Shown: positions 39,177 to 46,147 of the stretch, in pieces
Position numbering within the stretch: position 1 is the first letter of the stretch
Layout of the letters: each line of letters opens with the position of its first letter
From: CAZWUW01 sp964636895
GTDB lineage: Bacteria; Bacillota; Thermincolia; Thermincolales; CAZWUW01
Assembly (NCBI GenBank): GCA_964636895.1
Contig: CAZWUW010000010.1
Location: forward strand, 1 to 46,147
Direction: 5' to 3'
Length of the DNA stretch: 46,147 bases
Notes under the pieces: model-generated
Database searches by the model: none
What the model was told of the DNA's origin: nothing
Seen by the model: only the letters and a program-made list of their open reading frames with translations
Made by a program: the position numbers and the translations under genes

Positions 39177-40285
39177 TGAAAGTAACTTTTCCCCATATGG
39201 GGAATATGTACATCTGTTTAAAGGCATTATTAGAAAATCTGGGTGTGGAAGTAGTGGTGCCGCCGCCAACAAGTAAAAAAACCTTGACCCAGGGGGTTCG
39301 GTATTCGCCTGAATTTGCCTGCTTGCCGCTAAAGGTGAATCTGGGGAATTTTATGGAGGCTTATGAATTGGGTGCCGATACCGTCTTAATGGCCGGCGGT
39401 GTCGGCCCGTGCCGGTTTGGTTATTATGCCCAGGTGCAGCGGGAGATTCTGCGGGACCTCGGATATAATTACAACATGGTAGTTCTGGAACCACCACAGA
39501 AACATATTTCCGAACTGCTGGTTAAAATAAAACAGATTGCCGGTGAACGGTCCTGGCCGGATATTATTAGGGCTGTTAAGTATGCCTGGCATAAAGCCAG
39601 GGCAGTTGACACAATTGAAGCAGAAGTGCAAAAACTTAGGGCCCGGGAAATAAAAACTGGGTCGGCCAATGCAGTTTACAAAAAAGGGCTATTGGCAATT
39701 GATACGGCAAAAAACAAGCAAGAACTGGATGACGTATTGTTAAAAACAATGAGTTGCTATAAACGGTTAGTTGTGGATGAAAAAAAACAAGCATTAAAAA
39801 TTGGTATTGTGGGTGAGATTTATGTTTTACTGGAGCCTTTTGTCAACCTGGAGCTGGAACAGCATTTGGGCCGCTTGGGAGTAGAGGTTAACCGCTCTAT
39901 TTACCTGAGTGAATGGATTAATGACCACCTCTTTATGGGGCTGCTAAAGGTTAAGGGGAGCAAAGCAGCTAAGGCTGCGGCACCGCCGTACATTAACCAT
40001 TTTATTGGCGGCCACGGCCAGGAGAGTATCGGCAACACTGTGCTTTACGCCCGGTCCGGGTACGATGGGGTGATTCAGGTGGCGCCATTCACCTGTATGC
40101 CCGAAATAGTGGCTCAAAGCATCATGCCCCGGGTAAGCAGGGAACATGATATTCCAACTTTTACCCTTGTCGTGGATGAGCATGCCGGCGATGCCGGGGT
40201 TTTAACCAGGCTAGAGGCCTTTGTGGATCTGCTGAGCAGAAGGAAATACCGGAAAGAAGGGGATAAAAAATGCGTGCTTATTTAG
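39176..40285 (+). CDS. Acyl-CoA dehydratase activase-related protein (DUF2229 type), second paralogue
   Basis: A 369-residue relative of the preceding protein with the matching cysteines C49 (FACLPLK), C79 (GPCRFGY) and C307 (FTCMPEI), and the closing DEHAGDAGVLTRLEAFVDL. A helical insert (about 110-200) makes it longer than its partner. GGAGGGCGG lies 7 nt before the ATG. It overlaps the activase gene by 16 nt. The pair looks like an Fe-S protein of the double-cubane or R-2-hydroxyacyl-CoA dehydratase class, but the substrate is unknown. Confidence 0.75.
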   Translation: MKVTFPHMGNMYICLKALLENLGVEVVVPPPTSKKTLTQGVRYSPEFACLPLKVNLGNFMEAYELGADTVLMAGGVGPCRFGYYAQVQREILRDLGYNYNMVVLEPPQKHISELLVKIKQIAGERSWPDIIRAVKYAWHKARAVDTIEAEVQKLRAREIKTGSANAVYKKGLLAIDTAKNKQELDDVLLKTMSCYKRLVVDEKKQALKIGIVGEIYVLLEPFVNLELEQHLGRLGVEVNRSIYLSEWINDHLFMGLLKVKGSKAAKAAAPPYINHFIGGHGQESIGNTVLYARSGYDGVIQVAPFTCMPEIVAQSIMPRVSREHDIPTFTLVVDEHAGDAGVLTRLEAFVDLLSRRKYRKEGDKKCVLI

Positions 40286-41238
40286 GTATTGATGTAGGTT
40301 CAGTTAGCACTAATTTGGTGCTGCTGGATGAAAATAACCGGGTATTGGAAAAACTCTACCTGCGCACACAGGGGCAGCCGATACCAACCGTACAACGGGG
40401 ATTGGCCCGGATTGCCCAAAAAATACCGGCCGATATGGAAATTGGCAGTGTCGGTACTACCGGCAGCGGTCGTCATCTGGCCAGTGTTATTGTCGGCGCG
40501 GACTCTGTCAAAAACGAAATAACGGCTCATGCTGTGGCGGCATCGTACCTGGTGCCTGATGTGCAGACAGTGCTGGAAATAGGAGGCCAGGACTCCAAGA
40601 TTATTATTTTGCGCAACGGTGTGGTGGCTGACTTTGCCATGAATACTGTATGTGCGGCAGGCACCGGGTCTTTTTTGGACCAGCAGGCGGCACGATTGAA
40701 TATAGCTATTGAGGATTTTGGCAGTATTGCCTTACAGGCAGCCAATCCTGTAAGGATTGCCGGCCGCTGCTCGGTTTTTGCCGAATCAGATATGATTCAT
40801 AAACAGCAAATGGGCCATAATTTGCCGGACATCCTGGCCGGCTTATGCGAGGCGTTGGTGCGGAATTATCTGAACAATGTCGGTAAAGGCAAAGATGTAT
40901 TGGGTCCGTTGGTATTCCAGGGAGGCGTGGCAGCAAATATCGGTATTAAGCAGGCCTTTGAAAAAGCGCTGGGGATAGAAGTATATATTCCTGAGCACTT
41001 TGATGTGATGGGTGCTGTGGGTGCTGCTTTACTCGCCCGGGAAGCCGTGCAGGAAACTGGTAAGTCCGGGTTTAAAGGGTTTGCCGTAGCAGATGAGCAG
41101 TTTAAGGCCGTCAGTTTTGAATGCGGCGATTGCCCAAACCTGTGTGAGGTTATTGAAATCGCCGTTCAGGACAAAGTTATCGCCCGCTGGAGCGACAAGT
41201 GCGGTAAATGGACCAATGCCAATCAGGTTTCTGCGTAA
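40270..41238 (+). CDS. ATP-dependent CoA-dehydratase activase (HgdC/BadF-BadG family)
   Basis: ASKHA-fold activase (322 residues) that uses ATP to push a low-potential electron into a partner Fe-S protein. The ATP loops are GIDVGSVSTNLVL (6-18) and IGGQDSK (104-110). The two cysteines that bridge one [4Fe-4S] cluster in the HgdC dimer are C128 (VCAAGTGSFLDQQA) and C167 (GRCSVFAESD). A C-terminal tail with four more cysteines (FECGDCPNLCEV and DKCGKW) is an extra not seen in HgdC and may hold a further cluster or zinc. The gene overlaps its upstream neighbour by 16 nt. Confidence 0.85.
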   Translation: MRAYLGIDVGSVSTNLVLLDENNRVLEKLYLRTQGQPIPTVQRGLARIAQKIPADMEIGSVGTTGSGRHLASVIVGADSVKNEITAHAVAASYLVPDVQTVLEIGGQDSKIIILRNGVVADFAMNTVCAAGTGSFLDQQAARLNIAIEDFGSIALQAANPVRIAGRCSVFAESDMIHKQQMGHNLPDILAGLCEALVRNYLNNVGKGKDVLGPLVFQGGVAANIGIKQAFEKALGIEVYIPEHFDVMGAVGAALLAREAVQETGKSGFKGFAVADEQFKAVSFECGDCPNLCEVIEIAVQDKVIARWSDKCGKWTNANQVSA

Positions 41239-41256
41239 TGTAGAAACCTGATTTTT
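41221..41256 (+). terminator. Terminator overlapping the activase stop codon
   Basis: AATCAGGTTTCT (41221-41232) and AGAAACCTGATT (41242-41253) form a perfect 12-bp stem that spans the TAA, then TTT. The left arm is coding sequence. Confidence 0.8.
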
Positions 41257-41352
41257 AACTGTTATAACTTGAATATTTTTTTGCCGTAGGTTAAAATTAT
41301 AATATGTATGGAAAATAATTCATTATTTTTAGGAGAGGGGAGTTTTGTTGAG

Positions 41353-42714
41353 ATGAGTCAGACCAAAATTCTGCTGAGTGAGAAGGAAATGCCGCCGGCC
41401 TGGTATAATATCCAGGCGGACATGCCCAATTTGCCGAAACCGCCTATTAATCCCAGAACTGGTAAGCTTGCCGGACCGGAGGACCTGACCCCGATTTTTC
41501 CGCTGGAGTTGATTAAACAGGAAGTTTCTACCGAACGATGGATTGAGATTCCCGAAGAGGTGCAGGAAATCTACAAATTGTGGCGGCCGGCACCGTTGTA
41601 TCGTGCCCACCGGCTGGAAAAGGCCCTGGACACGCCGGCTAAGATTTATTATAAGTACGAAGGGGTGAGTCCGGCGGGCAGTCATAAGCCCAATACGTCC
41701 ATTCCTCAGGCTTATTATAATAAACAGGCCGGTGTTAAAAGGCTGGCCACTGAGACCGGGGCCGGTCAGTGGGGTTGTGCGCTGAGTTTAGCCTGTAAGT
41801 TTTTTGATATGGAATGTATTGTTTACATGGTTAAAGTAAGTTACCACCAGAAGCCTTACCGCCGGATTTTTATGCAGACGTACGGGGCTAATGTTATTGC
41901 CAGTCCCAGTGCCACCACCAATGTTGGCCGGCAAATCCTGGCCGAAAATCCAGACTCTCTGGGCAGCCTTGGCATTGCTATCAGCGAAGCGGTGGAAGAT
42001 GCCGTATTAAGGGAAGATACCAATTACGCATTGGGCAGTGTACTGAACCATGTGGTTTTGCATCAGACGGTTATTGGCCTGGAAGCTAAGGCCCAAATGG
42101 CCAAGGTCGATGCTTATCCTGACATCGTGATTGGGTGTTGCGGCGGCGGCAGTAACTTTGGCGGGATAGGTTTTCCCTTTGTTTATGACAAACTGACCAG
42201 GGATCAGAAAGTACGGGTTATTGCGGTGGAGCCTTCGGCTTGCCCGACCCTGACCAAAGGTAAATTTGCCTATGACTTTGGCGATACTGCCGGGATGACA
42301 CCGATTATGATGATGTATACTCTCGGACATGACTTTATGCCGCCCGGCATTCATGCCGGCGGGTTGCGCTACCATGGTGATTCACCGCTGGTGAGTCAGT
42401 TATTCCATGACGGCATTATTGAGGCGCAGGCCCGCAATCAGCGTTCCTGTTTCGAGGCAGCGGTATTGTTTGCCCAGCATGAGGCGATCCTGCCGGCCCC
42501 GGAGTCTTCCCACGCTATCCGGGTAGCTATTGATGAAGCTATAAAATGCAAAGAAGCGGGGGAGGCCAAAAATATCCTGTTCTGTCTAAGCGGCAACGGT
42601 TATCTGGATCTGCCCTCTTATGACGCATACATCAATGGTCAATTGGAGGACTACGAGTATCCCGATACACTGATAGAAGATTCCCTGAAAAAATTGCCTC
42701 AGGTTCAGCTGTAA
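41353..42714 (+). CDS. trpB2: TrpB-like pyridoxal-phosphate synthase, TrpB2 class
   Basis: Tryptophan synthase beta chain of the second type (453 residues from 41353). PLP binds Lys112 (GSHKPNTS), and the phosphate loop is CCGGGSNFGG. The extended N-terminal region (1-80) with WYNIQADMPNLPKPPI is typical of TrpB2 rather than the short TrpB1. No trpA or other trp gene is adjacent, which is usual for TrpB2; it may salvage indole or act as a serine deaminase. Two ATGs compete: 41308 has no ribosome site, and 41353 follows GGAGAGGGGAG at about 12 nt. Confidence 0.85.
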   Translation: MSQTKILLSEKEMPPAWYNIQADMPNLPKPPINPRTGKLAGPEDLTPIFPLELIKQEVSTERWIEIPEEVQEIYKLWRPAPLYRAHRLEKALDTPAKIYYKYEGVSPAGSHKPNTSIPQAYYNKQAGVKRLATETGAGQWGCALSLACKFFDMECIVYMVKVSYHQKPYRRIFMQTYGANVIASPSATTNVGRQILAENPDSLGSLGIAISEAVEDAVLREDTNYALGSVLNHVVLHQTVIGLEAKAQMAKVDAYPDIVIGCCGGGSNFGGIGFPFVYDKLTRDQKVRVIAVEPSACPTLTKGKFAYDFGDTAGMTPIMMMYTLGHDFMPPGIHAGGLRYHGDSPLVSQLFHDGIIEAQARNQRSCFEAAVLFAQHEAILPAPESSHAIRVAIDEAIKCKEAGEAKNILFCLSGNGYLDLPSYDAYINGQLEDYEYPDTLIEDSLKKLPQVQL

Positions 42715-42729
42715 ATTTCCGGTGAACCG

Positions 42730-42762
42730 CAAGCGTGGCTTAATAAGCTGCGCTTGTTTTTT
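42730..42762 (+). terminator. Intrinsic terminator after trpB2
   Basis: CAAGCG (42730-42735) pairs with CGCTTG (42751-42756), with an inner GCTT/AAGC stem, and six T follow. Confidence 0.85.
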
Positions 42763-42764
42763 AA

Positions 42765-42793
42765 TTGACGCTAAATTTTTACTCTGATAAAAT
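42765..42793 (+). promoter_or_regulatory. Sigma-A promoter of plsC
   Basis: TTGACG (42765-42770), 17 nt, TAAAAT (42788-42793). Five of six matches in both boxes, placed directly after the terminator. Confidence 0.75.
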
Positions 42794-42825
42794 TAGTTAG
42801 ACAGGTATTGGAAAGGAAGAACAGC

Positions 42826-43545
42826 ATGCTGCGGACGATTTGGTTTATAACATTTTTGGTTGTAATTACGGCAATTACGGTGATACCCCTCGGCGTTTGG
42901 TATATACTGGGGTGGTTAGGACGGCCGGAGGCTCAACGAGGTTTGGCGCATTTCATTAGTTACCATTGGGCGCGGCTGTTAGTTACCGCCAGCGGTTCTC
43001 AGGTGCGGATTAAGGGTCTGGAAAATATACCTCGGTCAGGGCCGGTGTTATTTGTCAGCAACCACCAGAGCAATTTTGACATTTTTGTGCTGATGGGTTA
43101 TATCAATAAACCAAAAGGCTTTGTGTCCAAAATTGAATTAGCCAGGATTCCCGTTATTTCAACCTGGATGAGGATAGTTGGCTGTGTTTTAATGGATCGC
43201 ACGGATATCCGGCAGTCCCTCAAAGCAATTAATCAGGCGGCAGATATTATTAGGTGCGGCCAGTCAATGGTGATTTTCCCAGAGGGAACCAGAAGCAAAG
43301 GGGATCAAACAGCCGAGTTTAAAAAAGGCAGTCTGAAGCTGGCCGACAAAGCGGAGGTGCCCATCGTGCCGGTTTCTATAAACGGTTCGTACCGGATTTT
43401 GGAGGCCAATAAGGGCTTTATCAAACCGGCCGTGGTGGAAGTGGTTGTTTCCCCACCAATAGATTACCAAGCACTTGCGAAACATGATAAAGACCGGATT
43501 AATGAGCTTGTCAGGGAAATAATTTTACGCAATATGTTGATATAA
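42826..43545 (+). CDS. plsC: 1-acyl-sn-glycerol-3-phosphate acyltransferase
   Basis: Membrane-associated acyltransferase (239 residues) making phosphatidic acid from lysophosphatidic acid. An N-terminal hydrophobic helix (about 5-30) anchors it. The catalytic HX4D is H80-QSNF-D85, and the FPEGTRSKG acyl-acceptor motif lies near residue 150. VPIVPVSINGSY completes block IV. GAAAGGAAG precedes the ATG at 42826; a TTG at 42808 lies just before that site. Confidence 0.92.
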   Translation: MLRTIWFITFLVVITAITVIPLGVWYILGWLGRPEAQRGLAHFISYHWARLLVTASGSQVRIKGLENIPRSGPVLFVSNHQSNFDIFVLMGYINKPKGFVSKIELARIPVISTWMRIVGCVLMDRTDIRQSLKAINQAADIIRCGQSMVIFPEGTRSKGDQTAEFKKGSLKLADKAEVPIVPVSINGSYRILEANKGFIKPAVVEVVVSPPIDYQALAKHDKDRINELVREIILRNMLI

Positions 43546-43603
43546 ATCACAGTATTCGCGGTTATCCTGTAGTATTATTAAGGAAAAGCCACAGGAGGGC
43601 CGG

Positions 43604-44638
43604 ATGATGATGCTGAAGGGAAACTGTATGACCACGGCAATGGGTATTTTGCCTCATGCGAATTATGAAAAAGCTATGGAGTTGGCTTTTACTACTGACA
43701 TACCTTTTTGGCCGCAACTGCCCCGGGTGAGTTTTTATGAAGACATGTATGTCCAGATTACGGAAAACTTTCCCGGTATCACCATAGACGAGGCTGCTCA
43801 AAAGATTTACTTTGACCTGGATAATTTTTATGCCGACCTGGAAAAATACTATGAAAGCATTGAAAACCCAGATTATTTCAGCATTACGCCAGATTATTCG
43901 GTAGTCTACCAAGAATTTTTAAAGCGGCCGGACCTGGGTCAATACTACGCCATCCGCGGCCAGCAGATTGGTCCTATCAGTTTCGGGATGAAAATTACCG
44001 ATAAGGACAAAAAGCCAATTATCTATAATAACGAAGTAAAGCAGTTCCTGTATGATTTTATGGCCCGGAAAGCCAATGTCCAGTTCCACCAGCTCAGGGC
44101 AAAGAACCCCAATGCCTTTGTTTGGATTGACGAACCGGGGCTGCAAATCTTGTTCGGGTCATTTACCGGCTATTCGAGCAATGTGGCCAAGGACGATTTC
44201 AAGGGGTTCCTGGAGAACATGGAAGGGCCAAGAGGGGTGCACCTGTGCGGCAATCCGGACTGGTCATTCCTGCTGGAAGGGCTGGACCTTGATATTTTGT
44301 CGGTTGATGTTTTTGCCAATGGCCCCATATTCACCAAATATGCTGAGCAAATCAAGGCCTTCCTGGAGCGTGGGGGGATTATATCCTGGGGTTTGGTGCC
44401 TACCCTGACCGAGGAACTGGCACCGGAATCCGTCGATTCACTGCAATTCAGGCTGGAAGAAATGTGGGATTACCTGGATAAACACGGTATAGATAAAGGC
44501 CTGATTATAAAGCAAGCCTGGCTGGCCCCGGCTCGCTGCTGCCTGGTAAATACCGACGGTACCAGGTCGGTGGAAAAGTCATTTGCCGTAATGCGGGAGC
44601 TGGCGGACAGGCTGAGAGACAAATATCGATTAGACTGA
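43604..44638 (+). CDS. MetE/UroD-like methyltransferase, catalytic-domain-only
   Basis: A 344-residue TIM-barrel protein resembling the C-terminal catalytic domain of cobalamin-independent methionine synthase. Zinc ligands are visible at H213 and C215 (VHLCGNPDW), with a late cysteine pair C312-C313 (APARCCLV), and IDEPGL (175-180) matches the DEP loop. It lacks the MetE N-terminal half that carries the folate-binding domain. Such core MetE proteins in anaerobes may take methyl groups from a corrinoid protein, which is unproven here. Three stacked ATGs (43604, 43607, 43610) follow AGGAGGG. Confidence 0.7.
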   Translation: MMMLKGNCMTTAMGILPHANYEKAMELAFTTDIPFWPQLPRVSFYEDMYVQITENFPGITIDEAAQKIYFDLDNFYADLEKYYESIENPDYFSITPDYSVVYQEFLKRPDLGQYYAIRGQQIGPISFGMKITDKDKKPIIYNNEVKQFLYDFMARKANVQFHQLRAKNPNAFVWIDEPGLQILFGSFTGYSSNVAKDDFKGFLENMEGPRGVHLCGNPDWSFLLEGLDLDILSVDVFANGPIFTKYAEQIKAFLERGGIISWGLVPTLTEELAPESVDSLQFRLEEMWDYLDKHGIDKGLIIKQAWLAPARCCLVNTDGTRSVEKSFAVMRELADRLRDKYRLD

Positions 44639-44647
44639 CGCGTTAAA

Positions 44648-44690
44648 AAAGCCATCTTATTCGCATGGAACGAGTAAGATGGCTTTCTAT
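44648..44690 (+). terminator. Intrinsic terminator after the MetE-like gene
   Basis: A 16-bp stem (44648-44663 with 44671-44686) with one G-U pair and a 7-nt loop; A-rich before and TTTCTATT after, so possibly bidirectional. Confidence 0.85.
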
Positions 44691-44718
44691 TGCGCCCTGA
44701 CGTACTACCTGCTATACT
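44690..44718 (+). promoter_or_regulatory. Sigma-A promoter of typA, extended -10
   Basis: TTGCGC (44690-44695), 17 nt, TATACT (44713-44718), with TG at 44710-44711 making TGCTATACT. The extended -10 makes up for a weak -35. Confidence 0.6.
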
Positions 44719-44773
44719 ATTAAAGTGTTTGTCTAACAAAATAGTTTGTGCAATTAAAGAGGGGAGAAAAAAG

Positions 44774-46096
44774 TTGACTAGAGATGATATACGGAACATT
44801 GCAATTATTGCCCACGTTGACCATGGCAAAACAACCTTGGTGGATGGACTGCTTAGACAGAGCGGTATTTTCCGGGCTAATGAGCAGGTGGCTGAACGGG
44901 TAATGGACAGTAATGACCTGGAGCGGGAACGGGGCATTACTATTCTGGCGAAAAATACTGCGGTTTCTTATAATGGCGTGAAAATCAATATTGTGGATAC
45001 ACCTGGCCATGCAGATTTTGGCGGTGAAGTGGAGCGGGTGCTGAAAATGGTGGACGGGGTACTGCTGCTGGTGGATGCCTTTGAAGGACCCATGCCCCAG
45101 ACTAAGTTTGTTTTGCGGAAAGCTCTGGAACTGGGCCTGAAACCGGTGGTGGTAATCAATAAAATTGACCGGCCGGACGCCCGCTGCCATGAGGTGGTGG
45201 ACGAGGTTTTTGACCTGTTCATTGAGCTGGGCGCTGATGATGAGCAGTTGGAGTTTCCGGTAGTATATGCCTCCGCTAGGGCCGGGGTAGCGACGCTTGA
45301 TCCAGACGTGCCCGGTACGGATTTATGTCCGTTGTTTGAAACGGTGCTGAAAAACATCCCGGCACCGCAGGGCGATGACCGGCAGCCTTTTCAAATGCTT
45401 ATTACCAATATGGCCTATGACCCTTATCTGGGGAAAATAGCCATTGGCCGTATTGCCAGGGGTGATGTGAAAGCCGGGGAGAGTATTTTGCTGATTAGGC
45501 ATAACGGTGAGTCAGTAAGGGGCAAAGTAGCAAAACTGTTTGTTTTTGAAGGATTGGCCAAGCAAGAGGTGGCTTCCGCCCAGGCCGGTGAAATTGTGGC
45601 CATAAGCGGCCTGAGTGAACTGAACATTGGGGAAACGCTGGCCTGTAATGAAAATCCTGAGCAACTGCCGGTTATTACAGTGGATGAACCCACATTATCC
45701 ATGACCTTTATGGTCAACAATAGTCCTTTTGCCGGTCGGGAAGGCGAATATGTAACTTCCCGCAAACTGCGGGAAAGGCTGTTCCGGGAGTTGGATACCA
45801 ATGTGAGCCTGCGCGTGGAGGAAACCGGCAGTCCGGATTCTTTCCAGGTTTCCGGGCGGGGAGAACTGCATTTGTCTATTCTCATAGAGAACATGCGCCG
45901 GGAAGGGTATGAGCTGCAGGTTTCCAAACCTGAGGTAATCACCAAAAAAATTGGCGGTCAATTAATGGAGCCGGTGGAGCATTTAGTTATTGACATACCG
46001 GAAGACGCCATGGGGCCGGTAATGGAGAACCTGGGCAGAAGAAAAGCGGAAATGATTAATATGAATACTACCGGAAACACTCAAATCAGCCTGTAG
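44774..46096 (+). CDS. typA: GTPase TypA/BipA, interrupted by an in-frame TAG near the window end
   Basis: Translational GTPase acting on ribosomes under stress; the family is about 610 residues long. G motifs are AHVDHGKTT (13-21), RGITI, DTPGHADFG and NKIDRPDA, and an EF-G-like domain II and domain III follow. A TTG at 44774 with AGAGGGGAG upstream starts it. After 440 codons a TAG (46094-46096) ends the frame, yet the same frame runs on to the window edge as VKIPARGLQGYRYE, which matches the conserved block that follows in TypA. So this is a full-length gene cut by a stop, or a sequence error, and the 3' end lies outside. Confidence 0.9.
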   Translation: MTRDDIRNIAIIAHVDHGKTTLVDGLLRQSGIFRANEQVAERVMDSNDLERERGITILAKNTAVSYNGVKINIVDTPGHADFGGEVERVLKMVDGVLLLVDAFEGPMPQTKFVLRKALELGLKPVVVINKIDRPDARCHEVVDEVFDLFIELGADDEQLEFPVVYASARAGVATLDPDVPGTDLCPLFETVLKNIPAPQGDDRQPFQMLITNMAYDPYLGKIAIGRIARGDVKAGESILLIRHNGESVRGKVAKLFVFEGLAKQEVASAQAGEIVAISGLSELNIGETLACNENPEQLPVITVDEPTLSMTFMVNNSPFAGREGEYVTSRKLRERLFRELDTNVSLRVEETGSPDSFQVSGRGELHLSILIENMRREGYELQVSKPEVITKKIGGQLMEPVEHLVIDIPEDAMGPVMENLGRRKAEMINMNTTGNTQISL

Positions 46097-46147
46097 GTTA
46101 AGATACCGGCTAGGGGATTGCAGGGCTATAGGTATGAATCTTTTCAG

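Noticed and set aside
41281..41310. TATAAT at 41298 as a full sigma-A promoter for trpB2
   Set aside because: No -35 at a permitted distance (TTGCCG is 11 nt and TTGAAT 23 nt away), so I list only the gene.
46094..46096. Pyrrolysine or other recoding of TAG in typA
   Set aside because: Several genes in the window end in TAG with no extension, no pyl gene is seen, and the position normally holds Glu in TypA.
1..46147. CRISPR array, tRNA, rRNA, insertion sequence with transposase, prophage
   Set aside because: No regular spaced repeats, cloverleaf, rRNA-like stretch, transposase or phage genes were found in any interval.

Overview
The window looks like a chromosomal stretch from an endospore-forming, strictly anaerobic Firmicute of the class Clostridia. 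The nearest recognisable style is the Peptococcaceae/Desulfotomaculum-type group, but that is an inference from gene content. The evidence is a near-complete sporulation backbone (recN-spoIVB-spo0A; spoIIM-yqzK-xerD-deoB-punA-dacF-spoIIAA-spoIIAB-sigF; spoVAC-D-EB-EA-F), oxygen-sensitive ferredoxin-dependent oxidoreductase and HgdC-type activase genes, strong AGGAGG ribosome binding sites, and many TTG and GTG starts. I see no prophage, CRISPR array, tRNA or rRNA. Almost all genes lie on the + strand.

Layout. 1-463: 3' part missing of a lipoprotein gene (- strand). 578-4254: nadK, mnmM, argR, recN, probably one operon. 4512-6923: spoIVB and spo0A, each ending in its own hairpin. 7002-10533: an SteA-like and an SteB-like (MctB-type) membrane pair with a GT2 glycosyltransferase and a divergent MraY/WecA-type enzyme. 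10621-17980: a sigma-54 activator, its likely enhancer site and a clear -24/-12 promoter, then ptb, buk, a small ATPase and a four-subunit 2-oxoacid:ferredoxin oxidoreductase. Together these look like a branched-chain amino acid fermentation module. 18027-19502: a small lipoprotein and, convergent to it, two Gate-domain membrane proteins. 19706-24094: M20 peptidase, DUF3866 protein, a 45-residue protein on the - strand, an EndoQ-type PHP nuclease and an unknown protein. 24158-33622: spoIIM to sigF, with nucleoside salvage genes (deoB, punA, pdp) inside and a PilZ protein inserted just before spoIIAA. 33745-38133: a dodecin, a hairpin-rich repeat, and the spoVA genes. 38196-41238: two paralogous cysteine-bearing proteins with a private ATP-dependent activase. 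41353-46147: trpB2, plsC, a MetE-like protein and typA, which carries an in-frame TAG close to the window end.

How it works together. Regulatory sites tie the sporulation genes to one cascade. AGGA/GAAT sigma-H-type promoters with an identical 18-nt gap lie upstream of nadK, spo0A, the pilZ gene and spoIIAA, and a near-perfect Spo0A box lies upstream of spoIIAA. Forespore (sigma-F/G) promoters with a 15-nt spacer lie upstream of spoIVB and of dodecin-spoVA. The metabolic block at 10.6-18 kb is wired separately through sigma-54. The points most worth following are the c-di-GMP-type PilZ gene under an apparent sigma-H promoter, the dacF hairpin that a late promoter would bypass, the Fe-S paralogue pair with its activase, and the SteAB/glycosyltransferase cluster.
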